The translations under genes and the position numbers were made by a program. The notes beneath the pieces were generated by a model, which worked only from the letters and a program-made list of their open reading frames with translations, did no database searches and was not told where the DNA came from. Source: Flavobacteriales bacterium (GTDB taxonomy: Bacteria > Bacteroidota > Bacteroidia > Flavobacteriales_D > Sanyastnellaceae). Taken from it: a stretch of 19,145 bases of DNA. The stretch covers positions 1 through 19,145 of the forward strand of contig CANGVZ010000006.1 in NCBI GenBank assembly GCA_947457285.1, in the 5' to 3' direction. Shown one piece after another: positions 1 to 7,302 of this stretch. The first letter of the stretch is position 1. Each line of letters begins with the position of its first letter.

Positions 1-927
1 AAAGCGTTGGTTGAAAAAATGCGCGAGATTCTTCAAATGGAAATCACCAACGCCAGCACATGGAATCGCTGGACGGATGAGGTATTGAAGATTCAAGAAG
101 AATGGAAGAGCATCGGTTGGGCGAAGAAAAAGGACAATGAAGAGATCTGGCAAGAGTTCCGCGGACTTTGTGATTTATTCTTCAGCAAGAGAAAAGAACA
201 GTTAGACCAAAAGCGCAATGCTTACAAGGATAATAAGGATAAGAAAGAAGCACTTATTGCAAAAGCAAAAGAGCTCCAGGAAAGTGACGATTGGAAAAAT
301 GCAACTGACTCATTGAAAAAATTGCAAGAGCAATGGAAAGCAGTGGGCAGTGCGGATCCAAGAGATGAGCAAAAGCTCTGGCAACGTTTCCGCTCTGCAT
401 GTGATGTTTTCTTTTCTAGAAAGAAAGAACATTACAGTGGAATCGTCAACCAACAAGATGAAAATCTAAAGCAAAAGATCGCATTGCTTGAGGAAATCGA
501 ATCCACAGAACTCTCTGGGAATAAAGGAAACGACCTTGCATGGCTCAAGTCTTTTAGCGAGCGTTGGCATGCTGTGGGATACGTGCCCAAAGACAATATC
601 AAAGAGATCATGGACCGCTACAATGCGGCGCTTGATAAAAAATACGGCCAAATCAATGCAGAGCGTGAAGAGCGTGAGATGAGCGCATTCAGAAATCGCG
701 TTGAATCCATCAAATCTACAGGCAACGGCGATCAAGCCGTGAAAAAAGAAAAGAATTTCTTGCGAGATAAGCTAGATAAACTCAATGCTCAAATCAAGCA
801 ATACGAAAACAACATGGGCTTCTTTACCGGTAAAGGTGCCGAGGCTATGCGTAAGGAGATTGAGAAAAAAATCAAAGCAACGGAGCGAGAAATTGAAGAA
901 TTGAAAAAGAAGATGGAGTTGTTGTAG
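1..927 (+). CDS. DUF349 repeat protein, 5' end missing
   Basis: The frame is open from the left window edge, so the N-terminus is missing; 308 residues are visible. There are three DUF349-type helical repeats, at about residues 20-67, 95-145 and 178-217. Each has the pattern of a Trp-rich helix (EEWKSIGW, EQWKAVGS, ERWHAVGY), then a Trp or Met in IWQEFR, LWQRFR or IMDRYN, then a Phe or Tyr-rich segment (DLFFSKRKEQ, DVFFSRKKEH, ALDKKYGQ). The last 60 or so residues are charged, Glu/Lys-rich and predicted coiled coil. There is no signal peptide or membrane segment in the visible part, so it is probably cytoplasmic. Family members in Bacteroidota are long multi-repeat proteins without an assigned biochemical role. 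The family call is firm; the function is unknown. Confidence 0.9.
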   Translation, partial: KALVEKMREILQMEITNASTWNRWTDEVLKIQEEWKSIGWAKKKDNEEIWQEFRGLCDLFFSKRKEQLDQKRNAYKDNKDKKEALIAKAKELQESDDWKNATDSLKKLQEQWKAVGSADPRDEQKLWQRFRSACDVFFSRKKEHYSGIVNQQDENLKQKIALLEEIESTELSGNKGNDLAWLKSFSERWHAVGYVPKDNIKEIMDRYNAALDKKYGQINAEREEREMSAFRNRVESIKSTGNGDQAVKKEKNFLRDKLDKLNAQIKQYENNMGFFTGKGAEAMRKEIEKKIKATEREIEELKKKMELL

Positions 928-955
928 GGTTTTTAAGGAATATGCTGTATTTTCG
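922..955 (+). promoter_or_regulatory. candidate Bacteroidota promoter for the T9SS cargo gene
   Basis: A TTG at 922-924 and TATTTTCG at 948-955 are separated by 23 bases. The second element matches the Bacteroidota -7 consensus TAnnTTTG with one mismatch. It ends 23 bases before the ATG at 979. The call is consensus-based and moderate at best. Confidence 0.35.
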
Positions 956-978
956 GCTCACCTTAATAACCACATCGG

Positions 979-2931
979 ATGAAAAAAATTTTTACAATTC
1001 TAGGAGCATTTGCGCTCACTATGACTTCATTCGCTCAAGAAGCTGTCAGACCAGCATCTGAGGATGAAGTATTCTTCGCAAACCAAGGTCCAAGAAGGAC
1101 TACGGAAAGATCAAACAGAGGAAGTGAATTTTTCTGTGAAGATTTCTCAAACGGATTAGCCGGATCTACCGCCTTTGGAGCATGGACACCTGGAGGTCCA
1201 AATGCAAGTGTTTGGGGCATGGCTACAGCAGACAGCCCTGCTGGATTTTATTCCAGCAACCTCGCTGCAATGGCATCTCCATCAGCTGCGAATGGATGGG
1301 TAATTTTTGACTGTGACCTCGCTCAAGGTGGTGCTATCACAGCAAACAACCCAGTGGAAAACATGACAGGTTGGCTCACTAGTCCAGAGCTCAACATGAG
1401 CGATTTGGAAAACGTAAAAGTTGAATTCAACCAATACTTCCGTTACTGCTGCGCTCAGCTTTCTCCACTCACTCTTGAAGTTTCTGTAGACGGTCAGCTT
1501 ACATGGACTGCATTCAGCGCTACAGGTACTTTGATCACTGGTGCAAACGCTATCTCAGCAAACCCACTCCTCACTACCATCGATATCTCTTGTATTGCTG
1601 CAAACCAGCCAAGTGTTTATGTAAGATGGGCTTACAATAGCGCAGTAGCAGCGGCTTACAGCCACTACTTCTGGGGCTTGGATGATATCTGCATCTACGA
1701 AACAACAAATGAAAATGATCTTGAAATTACTCAGGTAACCAATGGTGATATCTTCAATTTGTTTGAATATACTGTAACTCCACTCGAACAAGCAATTACT
1801 GCAGAAAACGGAGGTCTTTTGGCTGGTGTAATCTACCGCAACAGCGGAAGACAGGACCAAACGAACTGTCAGATCACCGTTGAAATTCTTGATGAAAGTG
1901 AAACAAACGTTCTTGCTACTGCAAACTTCCCAGCATTCGATATGGTAGCTCCTGCAAACGAAGTTATTTGTCCTGCGCCAATCTTAGATACCATCTTTAT
2001 CCAAACAGGATGGGTACCTACAGCAGCTGGCAATTACGTAGTGCGCGCGACCATCGCAAGTGATCAAGTTGAGGATTCTCCAGACAACAACGTTGGTATC
2101 CGCCGTATTGAATATACAGCTGACGAATATGGTCACCACGGTACTGGACTTGCAACAGGTGAATTGAGAGGACAGGCAGATCCTGATAATCCTGATCAAT
2201 TCATTCCATTCGGAGTTGCAAATTATTTCCACTTCCCTAACGCTGGTTCTACAGTATATGGAATGACCGTTGAATTTGGTCCAAATACTGCGCCTGGTGT
2301 TAACTTCCTCGTTGCATTCTATAACGACCAAAGCACCACCCAAGGACAGAACTTCTCAAATGAGGCTTTTGGATATTATTCTATGGCCGATGTATGGGTA
2401 GACAATGGTCCAATTTATTTACCGTTTGAAACACCATTCAGCCCAGTCGCTGGCACTGAAGATTTCTACACTGCTGCAGTTCAAGTTGAGGACAACTCAC
2501 TTTTAGAACTTACAGTAGCCGCTCAACCAAACAGCGATTCAGATAACTCTACACTTCGTTGGTCATTCAACTCAAACCAGCAATTGACTTGGTTTGGTAG
2601 AAATTCTTTCACACCAGCGATTCGCGCGATTCTTTCAGAGCGTGCTATCAACGTTGATGAGATTGAGAATAGTGCTTCTTTGGAAGTATTCCCTAATCCA
2701 GCTGTGAACGATATCCGCGTAAATATTGACTTACAAAATGCTAGCTATGTAGCTTACGAAATTCGTGACATCAATGGCAAGCTTGTAACTTTCAATAATA
2801 TGGGTAACTACCCAGCAGGTAAGACAAACTTTGATGTAAACATTAGCGAAATCGCTGCAGGTACTTATGTATTAGGTATCGTAGCTGATGGAGCGATGAT
2901 TGCTCGCGAAAAGCTAGTTGTTTCTAAATAA
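979..2931 (+). CDS. secreted protein with T9SS type A C-terminal sorting domain
   Basis: This 650-residue protein starts with a Sec signal peptide (MKKIFTILGAFALTMTSFAQ, likely cleaved after the Ala of SFA). Residues about 50-240 form a beta-rich domain beginning FCEDFSNGL and ending YFWGLDDICIYE, which resembles the choice-of-anchor J/MAM-like modules of Bacteroidota secreted proteins. A second beta-rich region with no recognised family follows (about 245-560). Residues 566-650 are a T9SS type A sorting domain: VFPNPAVNDI, then YEIRDINGKLV, then PAGKTNFDVNISEIAAGTYV and a terminal KLVVSK. The protein should cross the outer membrane through T9SS and lose this tail, becoming surface attached or released. 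No catalytic motif is evident, so an adhesin or structural role is a guess. The gene stands alone, with its own promoter candidate and terminator. It uses many C-ending codons (AAC, TTC, TAC), which suggests high expression. Confidence 0.9.
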   Translation: MKKIFTILGAFALTMTSFAQEAVRPASEDEVFFANQGPRRTTERSNRGSEFFCEDFSNGLAGSTAFGAWTPGGPNASVWGMATADSPAGFYSSNLAAMASPSAANGWVIFDCDLAQGGAITANNPVENMTGWLTSPELNMSDLENVKVEFNQYFRYCCAQLSPLTLEVSVDGQLTWTAFSATGTLITGANAISANPLLTTIDISCIAANQPSVYVRWAYNSAVAAAYSHYFWGLDDICIYETTNENDLEITQVTNGDIFNLFEYTVTPLEQAITAENGGLLAGVIYRNSGRQDQTNCQITVEILDESETNVLATANFPAFDMVAPANEVICPAPILDTIFIQTGWVPTAAGNYVVRATIASDQVEDSPDNNVGIRRIEYTADEYGHHGTGLATGELRGQADPDNPDQFIPFGVANYFHFPNAGSTVYGMTVEFGPNTAPGVNFLVAFYNDQSTTQGQNFSNEAFGYYSMADVWVDNGPIYLPFETPFSPVAGTEDFYTAAVQVEDNSLLELTVAAQPNSDSDNSTLRWSFNSNQQLTWFGRNSFTPAIRAILSERAINVDEIENSASLEVFPNPAVNDIRVNIDLQNASYVAYEIRDINGKLVTFNNMGNYPAGKTNFDVNISEIAAGTYVLGIVADGAMIAREKLVVSK

Positions 2932-2954
2932 GCATCTGCTTCTAACACTCAAGG

Positions 2955-2988
2955 TCCCCTCCCCTAACGGTGGAGGGGATTTTTTTTT
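2955..2988 (+). terminator. Rho-independent terminator after the T9SS cargo gene
   Basis: TCCCCTCC (2955-2962) pairs perfectly with GGAGGGGA (2972-2979) around a 9-base loop, and nine T residues follow at 2980-2988. It lies 24 bases past the TAA of the secreted protein and is the clearest intrinsic terminator in the window. Confidence 0.9.
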
Positions 2989-3003
2989 AGTATCGTTGCT
3001 CCC

Positions 3004-3011
3004 TAACTTTG
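3004..3011 (+). promoter_or_regulatory. candidate -7 promoter element for ribF
   Basis: TAACTTTG fits the Bacteroidota -7 consensus TAnnTTTG exactly and lies 22 bases before the GTG of ribF, just after the upstream terminator. No TTG is placed at the usual -33 distance, so only half of a promoter is supported. Confidence 0.4.
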
Positions 3012-3033
3012 CTCCAAAAGAGCGCCGTCCAAC

Positions 3034-3957
3034 GTGGAAATACACACTGATTTTAACCGATTCAAAACCAAAAAGACTGTTGTCACCATTGGCACCTTTG
3101 ATGGTGTGCACATCGGCCACCAAACCATCATCGATCGATTAAAAGAAGCAGCTTCGAGACAAGGAGCGGAAAGTGTTATTCTCACCTTTTATCCTCATCC
3201 CAGAATGATTCTCCACCGCGAGGATCATGGGCTACAGCTATTGACTACCCCCGAAGAAAAGGCCGAAAAGCTCAAGGAGTCAGGCGTTCAGCACCTGATG
3301 GTCTATCCTTTCAGCGAAGAGTTTAGTCGCATCTCCGCCTACGATTATGTTAGGAATCTCTTGGTGACTGGATTAAACGCCGCTGAAGTAATTGTTGGAT
3401 ACGATCATCGCTTTGGAAGAAATCGTGAAGGAGATTTTTCAACGCTCTCAGAATGGGCGGAAATGCTAGGATTCACCGCTACAGAGATTCCAGCTAAGGA
3501 AATCGATGCTGTGAATGTCTCTTCTACAAAAGTTCGTCAATGTCTTCTCAATGGAGACATCGAAACAGCCAATGCATATCTCGGCTACACATACAGCATC
3601 AAAGGAACCGTAATTCATGGCGCAGCCATGGGCAGAACCATCGGTTTTCCAACGGCTAATATTCATGTGGACTATCCTTACAAACTCATTCCTGGAAATG
3701 GAGTATACGCGATTAAGGCGGTGGTGCACGGAAATCAGTACCTTGGAATCATGAATATCGGAGTGCGACCTACGGTAGATGAAGGAACAAAACGCCATCT
3801 TGAAGCTCATCTCTTTGATTTCAATAATTTGATTTATGATGAGAAAATCGAGGTGTCGTTTTTATACAAAGTTCGAGATGAGAAAAAATTTGGCTCAATT
3901 GATGAACTAAAAGCCCAAATTTCCGTTGACATCCAAAATGTGAAGATGCGTTTATGA
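3034..3957 (+). CDS. ribF: bifunctional riboflavin kinase / FAD synthetase
   Basis: This 307-residue cytoplasmic enzyme converts riboflavin to FMN and FMN to FAD. The N-terminal FMN adenylyltransferase domain (about 14-165) shows GTFDGVHIGH at residues 20-29, LTFYPHPR, VGYDHRFGRNREGDF and SSTKVRQ. The C-terminal riboflavin kinase domain (about 183-305) shows GTVIHGAAMGRTIGFPTANI with the PTAN motif at 206-209, then NIGVRPTV and HLEAHLFDF. Length and domain order are normal for RibF. The start is the GTG at 3034, since this frame has no ATG early enough to keep the N-terminal beta strand. There is no Shine-Dalgarno sequence. Its stop overlaps the next gene's ATG by four bases (ATGA). Confidence 0.95.
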   Translation: MEIHTDFNRFKTKKTVVTIGTFDGVHIGHQTIIDRLKEAASRQGAESVILTFYPHPRMILHREDHGLQLLTTPEEKAEKLKESGVQHLMVYPFSEEFSRISAYDYVRNLLVTGLNAAEVIVGYDHRFGRNREGDFSTLSEWAEMLGFTATEIPAKEIDAVNVSSTKVRQCLLNGDIETANAYLGYTYSIKGTVIHGAAMGRTIGFPTANIHVDYPYKLIPGNGVYAIKAVVHGNQYLGIMNIGVRPTVDEGTKRHLEAHLFDFNNLIYDEKIEVSFLYKVRDEKKFGSIDELKAQISVDIQNVKMRL

Positions 3958-4550
3958 ATCGACTACTACTATTCTTGAGTTTTTTATTTCTAGTTCAGGC
4001 GTACCAAGCGCAAGAAACCACTGCACCTCCACGCAAGGTATTCCGAAGTCTTGAAACAGCGCTGCTGCAGCCTGATTCGGTATTTGTGTTGGATTTATCT
4101 AAAAAGAAACTTACTGATTTTCCTCAAGAAATTTTTCAATTCAAAAACCTCGAGGAGTTGAGACTCGACAAGAATAAAATCACCATCATCCCAGATCAAA
4201 TTTTGTCACTTAAAAATCTGAAGAAACTGAGTATGCAGCATAATCAGGTTGTTGTTATACCCAACTCACTTATGGGATTGAGCAATCTTGAAACATTAGA
4301 TCTCGCAGACAATTTTATTGAGCGCATCCCAGAAGAAATTGATCGCCTGAAAAACCTTCGATTATTGATTTTGTGGGACAATCCAATTAATTACTATCCC
4401 AATTCATTGGGGCTACTGGAAAATCTTGAGATTTTAGATTTGCTTAATAATCAAATGAACATTGATACTCAAACTCGTTTGCGCAATGTTCTTCCGAAGG
4501 CACGCATCATCATGTCAGCACCTTGCAGATGTGAGGATGGGGAGAATTAA
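3954..4550 (+). CDS. secreted leucine-rich-repeat protein
   Basis: This is a 198-residue protein. It has a hydrophobic signal peptide (residues 1 to about 20, ending QAYQAQ) without a lipobox cysteine. Residues about 44-170 contain five leucine-rich repeats of about 23 residues with the bacterial pattern LxxLxLxxNxIxxIPxxI, for example LEELRLDKNKITIIPDQI. The C-terminus is short and cysteine-containing (APCRCEDGEN) and is not a T9SS sorting domain, so a periplasmic location is likely. The ATG overlaps the ribF stop by four bases, so the two are probably translationally coupled. The 3' end overlaps the oppositely oriented rsmI by four bases. LRR proteins usually bind other proteins; the partner is unknown and a link to flavin metabolism is not implied. 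Confidence 0.85.
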   Translation: MNRLLLFLSFLFLVQAYQAQETTAPPRKVFRSLETALLQPDSVFVLDLSKKKLTDFPQEIFQFKNLEELRLDKNKITIIPDQILSLKNLKKLSMQHNQVVVIPNSLMGLSNLETLDLADNFIERIPEEIDRLKNLRLLILWDNPINYYPNSLGLLENLEILDLLNNQMNIDTQTRLRNVLPKARIIMSAPCRCEDGEN

Positions 4551-5218
4551 TCTTTTCCAGCAATCACCATTACAAATTCTCCGCGAGGTTCATTTTTTTG
4601 GAAATGTTCCAGCACTTCTTGAGCAGTGCCGCGCACCGTTTCTTCAAACTTCTTAGAAATTTCTCTACTTACTGAGATTTGTCTCTCCGAGCCGCATATT
4701 GCGACGATTTGTTCGAGAGCCTTGATCAAGCGATGCGGACTTTCATAAAGCACTGTTGTTCGCTCTTCGTTGGCGATGGCTTTGAATCGTGTTTCGCGAC
4801 CTTTTTTATGCGGTAAAAACCCTTCATAAACGAATTTCTCACATGGCAGACCTGACTGTACGAGAGCCGGCACAAAAGCCGTAGGGCCCGGCAGCGTCAA
4901 TACTTCCACGCCATTTGCAATACACTCTCGCACCAATAGAAATCCAGGATCACTGATGGCAGGCGTGCCCGCATCAGAAACCAGCGCTACACTCTCTGCG
5001 CCTTGAATTCTTTCCGTCAATGACTTTACTACCTGATGCTCATTATTGAGATGGTAGCTCACGAGGGGCTTGTCGATACTGAAATGCTGAAGGAGTTTTC
5101 GTGTTTCTCGCGTGTCTTCCGCGATAATGAAATCACATTCCTTGAGAATGCGCAAAGCTCTAAAGGTGATATCCTCCAGATTACCTATAGGAGTAGGAAC
5201 GACGTAGAGTGTACTCAC
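4547..5218 (-). CDS. rsmI: 16S rRNA (cytidine-1402 2'-O) methyltransferase
   Basis: The 223-residue product is a SAM-dependent methyltransferase of the tetrapyrrole-methylase fold that methylates the ribose of C1402 in the decoding centre of 16S rRNA. Motifs appear in order: VVPTPIGNLEDIT near the N-terminus, IIAEDTRETRKLL, ALVSDAGTPAISDPGF, TLPGPTAFVPALVQSGLP, FEGFLPHKKG-like (YEGFLPHKKGRE) and LYESPHRL. It is shorter than the roughly 285-residue E. coli protein and lacks the extra C-terminal region, as far as I recall normal for Bacteroidota. The start is a GTG (complement of 5216-5218) immediately before STLYVVPTPIGN. It follows the upstream gene with two bases between, indicating one operon. 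Its TAA interlocks with the TAA of the LRR gene on the other strand. Confidence 0.95.
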   Translation of the reverse strand: MSTLYVVPTPIGNLEDITFRALRILKECDFIIAEDTRETRKLLQHFSIDKPLVSYHLNNEHQVVKSLTERIQGAESVALVSDAGTPAISDPGFLLVRECIANGVEVLTLPGPTAFVPALVQSGLPCEKFVYEGFLPHKKGRETRFKAIANEERTTVLYESPHRLIKALEQIVAICGSERQISVSREISKKFEETVRGTAQEVLEHFQKNEPRGEFVMVIAGKD

Positions 5219-5220
5219 GC

Positions 5221-5949
5221 TTATTGTTGATGGCGACGCTCAATCAAATCGATGAAGTCTAGCGTCACTTGTGATTCATTATTCCAAGAATATTTTGATC
5301 TCAATTGCTCTAAATGATTCAACGCCTCATCTCGATTGATGGAATTGAGCTTATCGATTGCCACCTCGTAATCTTGGTTGTTTCCTTTGAATAATTCTTT
5401 AGAAAACTGAAAGCGTTGATTGAGCGTAATCGCTCTTTTAAGATCAGGGATTGGGGTATGTTCAAGTTTTTGAGCCAGCGTATTCACAGCACCCACAGCT
5501 TTGCTCAATCTATCATTCAATGACTCTGCAGCCACAGCATTGGCGGTATTAACAGAAGTCATTGGTGGTGTAATTTTTTCTACAACAGGCGCTTCTCTCT
5601 CGATGATCGGCTCCACCTTTGCAGTCACTTCTTCTTGTTTAGTCACCTCTTCGATGGCATCGATCAAGCTCACCTGGTTAGGCGCTACTGGGGTTTCAAT
5701 TTTAAATGGAATGCTAAAGCTATTGGTCGTTTCCTCCACCTTCTGCTCAGGAGCGGACTGCGTTCCTTTTACTTTTTGATCGTATGCTTTATGACGAAGC
5801 ACCACGAGTCTTTCATACAACTCACGACTATTATCGGTTAGAATCTCAAGTTGATCAATCGAGAGATTCCCGAGATTCAACTCGTCAATACCAGCAAGTA
5901 CTGTGTTAGCCAGTTCTTGAATGCGCTTGAATTTTACCTGATCGTTCAT
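5221..5949 (-). CDS. conserved Bacteroidota-type protein of unknown function, upstream of rsmI
   Basis: This 242-residue protein has no signal peptide or membrane segment. Residues 1-60 are a helical, Leu-rich segment (KFKRIQELANTVLAGIDELN). Residues about 65-130 are a Pro/Glu/Val/Thr-rich, low-complexity linker. Residues about 140-242 are helical again and end with a likely conserved stretch (LRSKYSWNNESQVTLDFIDL). I recall similar tails in uncharacterised Bacteroidota proteins but cannot name a family. Its stop lies two bases before the GTG of rsmI, so the two should be co-transcribed. The start is the ATG at 5947-5949; about 74 bases separate it from the preceding gene. Confidence 0.75.
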   Translation of the reverse strand: MNDQVKFKRIQELANTVLAGIDELNLGNLSIDQLEILTDNSRELYERLVVLRHKAYDQKVKGTQSAPEQKVEETTNSFSIPFKIETPVAPNQVSLIDAIEEVTKQEEVTAKVEPIIEREAPVVEKITPPMTSVNTANAVAAESLNDRLSKAVGAVNTLAQKLEHTPIPDLKRAITLNQRFQFSKELFKGNNQDYEVAIDKLNSINRDEALNHLEQLRSKYSWNNESQVTLDFIDLIERRHQQ

Positions 5950-6023
5950 GATGTGAAATTAAAAAGGTTTTTTTTTGGAATTCACTCCATTCTAAAGACT
6001 TATTAACCAAAGAAATCAACCAA

Positions 6024-6371
6024 TTATTTCAATTCGTCTCGTTGTTTTTTCGTCAATGATTGAAAAACGAGTGTATAACTATGATCAATGAGTTCGAGAA
6101 ATAAATCATCCGGCACATCCCCTCTAGAAGCCACGGTATTCCAGTGTTTCTTGTTCATATGGTAACCAGGAGTGATGCCATTAAACTGTTCACGAAGTTC
6201 AATTGCTCTTTCTGGATCGCATTTGAGATTGATGCTTTCAAAGTTTGAGATATCGCAAAGAGCGAATATTTTTCCACCTATTCGAAAAACCAATACCTCG
6301 TCATCGAAAGGCATATCTTCGGTGACACCTTTTTTTGAAAGACAATATTCTCTAACAAATTCTAGATTCAT
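6024..6371 (-). CDS. MmcQ/YjbR family protein
   Basis: The product is 115 residues, the normal size for this double-wing DNA-binding-like fold. Visible family features are MNLEFVREYCLSKKG at the start, VTEDMPFDDEVLVFRIGGKIFAL, the NLKCDPERAIELRE segment and the diagnostic GYHMNKKHWNTV, then LIDHSYTLV near the end. The frame is open for 30 more codons upstream, but that part overlaps the PorP/SprF gene. The ATG at 6369-6371 gives the family N-terminus and follows the PorP/SprF stop by four bases, so it is chosen as the start. Family members are widespread, and DNA binding is suggested by structure only. It is probably the last gene of the T9SS-linked operon, with no obvious functional tie to it. 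Confidence 0.9.
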   Translation of the reverse strand: MNLEFVREYCLSKKGVTEDMPFDDEVLVFRIGGKIFALCDISNFESINLKCDPERAIELREQFNGITPGYHMNKKHWNTVASRGDVPDDLFLELIDHSYTLVFQSLTKKQRDELK

Positions 6372-6375
6372 CTGA

Positions 6376-7302
6376 TCAGTCGTAGGCAGCACATCGTGAA
6401 TGAGATTCGCTATCACCTCCACAAGCGCGGATACCGAGAATAATTTCATGCGTTGGTCCACCCTCGAATCTCATTTTCGATAGCGTCAAATCATAAGCAT
6501 ATGCCGCGGTGAGGAATCCAAGGAAGTCCACTTTAAGCAGGGCCGACAATCCAGAACCAGTGCGGCCGGCCAAACCGAAAGCGACTTTTTCTTTGTAGCT
6601 CAACAGCGCCTGCGCTTCAATGGAAGGTCTTGATTGGGCCACATAATTGAGAAGGAAGGCGGGCTTGAAGAGAATATCATCCGTCAATTTGCTTGCCCTA
6701 CCGTATGCAAAAGTCCAATGTGTTTGGAGCCTGCCCTCATTCACTCCATCTACCGTTGCACCATTTACTTGACGCAAAGATATTCCGTAGAAACGGTCAT
6801 TTTTGTAAAGCCACAATCCGAAATTGATAACAGGGAATACGAAATCATTGGCAGCGGCAGTGATGACAGGATCGATGTCTTGCTGGCGCAGAAACATTTC
6901 AGAAAAATTGATACGATACTGTTTGAATCCCACACCGATTCCCGAGCTTAGCATATATCCCTTCCTCATGCGCATGTGATAAGCGTAATTGAGGTTCAAG
7001 CCTGTGTATGCAAAAGGTCCGAATCTATCGTTTTCTATAGTGGCACCGGCACCATGGAAGTTGAATTTCTTCTTTTTTAATTTGCCATGAATACTTGCAA
7101 ATCCCGTACTAGGTGCGCCCTCCAATGTGTTCCATTGTCTTCTCGCACCCATTTTCAACTCCAGACATTCGGTAGCGCCTGTCACTGCAGGATTGTACTG
7201 GATGTAGTTGTATGTAAACCATGTGTACTGTGGCAACTGCTGCGCCTTTGCAAAAGTTGCACTCAGTAAAATGCTCAAGCAAATAAGTAGGGCTTTTCTC
7301 AT
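6376..7302 (-). CDS. PorP/SprF family T9SS outer-membrane protein
   Basis: This is a 308-residue outer-membrane beta-barrel with a signal peptide (MRKALLICLSILLSATFAKAQ). The family hallmark follows at once: LPQYTWFTYNYIQYNPAVTGA, the fingerprint of PorP/SprF proteins (usually QxxxYxxNxxxxNPAxAG). Alternating strands fill the rest, and it ends with the typical GPTHEIILGIRA and CAAYD. In Flavobacterium johnsoniae, SprF is required for secretion of SprB, and SprF-like proteins support export of type B CTD proteins. Here the ATG overlaps the stop of such a gene by four bases (ATGA), which makes a dedicated cargo/helper pair very likely. The symbol is left blank because the family has many paralogues. 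Confidence 0.93.
   Translation of the reverse strand: MRKALLICLSILLSATFAKAQQLPQYTWFTYNYIQYNPAVTGATECLELKMGARRQWNTLEGAPSTGFASIHGKLKKKKFNFHGAGATIENDRFGPFAYTGLNLNYAYHMRMRKGYMLSSGIGVGFKQYRINFSEMFLRQQDIDPVITAAANDFVFPVINFGLWLYKNDRFYGISLRQVNGATVDGVNEGRLQTHWTFAYGRASKLTDDILFKPAFLLNYVAQSRPSIEAQALLSYKEKVAFGLAGRTGSGLSALLKVDFLGFLTAAYAYDLTLSKMRFEGGPTHEIILGIRACGGDSESHSRCAAYD

Noticed and set aside
1984..2343. 119-codon open frame on the minus strand
   Set aside because: It lies wholly inside the T9SS cargo gene, antisense to a well-supported coding region, and its translation shows no domain or sensible composition.
2914..3142. Short open frames on both strands across the terminator and ribF start
   Set aside because: They run through the hairpin terminator and the RibF N-terminus; the RibF frame explains the region.
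3466..3810. 114-codon open frame on the minus strand
   Set aside because: It is antisense to the conserved kinase region of ribF and has no recognisable features.
6008..6030. AT-rich imperfect inverted repeat near the end of the YjbR-type gene as a terminator
   Set aside because: The stem is too short and imperfect, and there is no adjacent T tract in the right place on the minus strand.
6372..6461. Longer N-terminus for the YjbR-type protein
   Set aside because: The extra 30 residues overlap the conserved end of PorP/SprF, and family proteins begin at the MNLEFVREYC start.
6634..6951. 105-codon open frame on the plus strand
   Set aside because: It is antisense to the PorP/SprF barrel region with no recognisable protein features.
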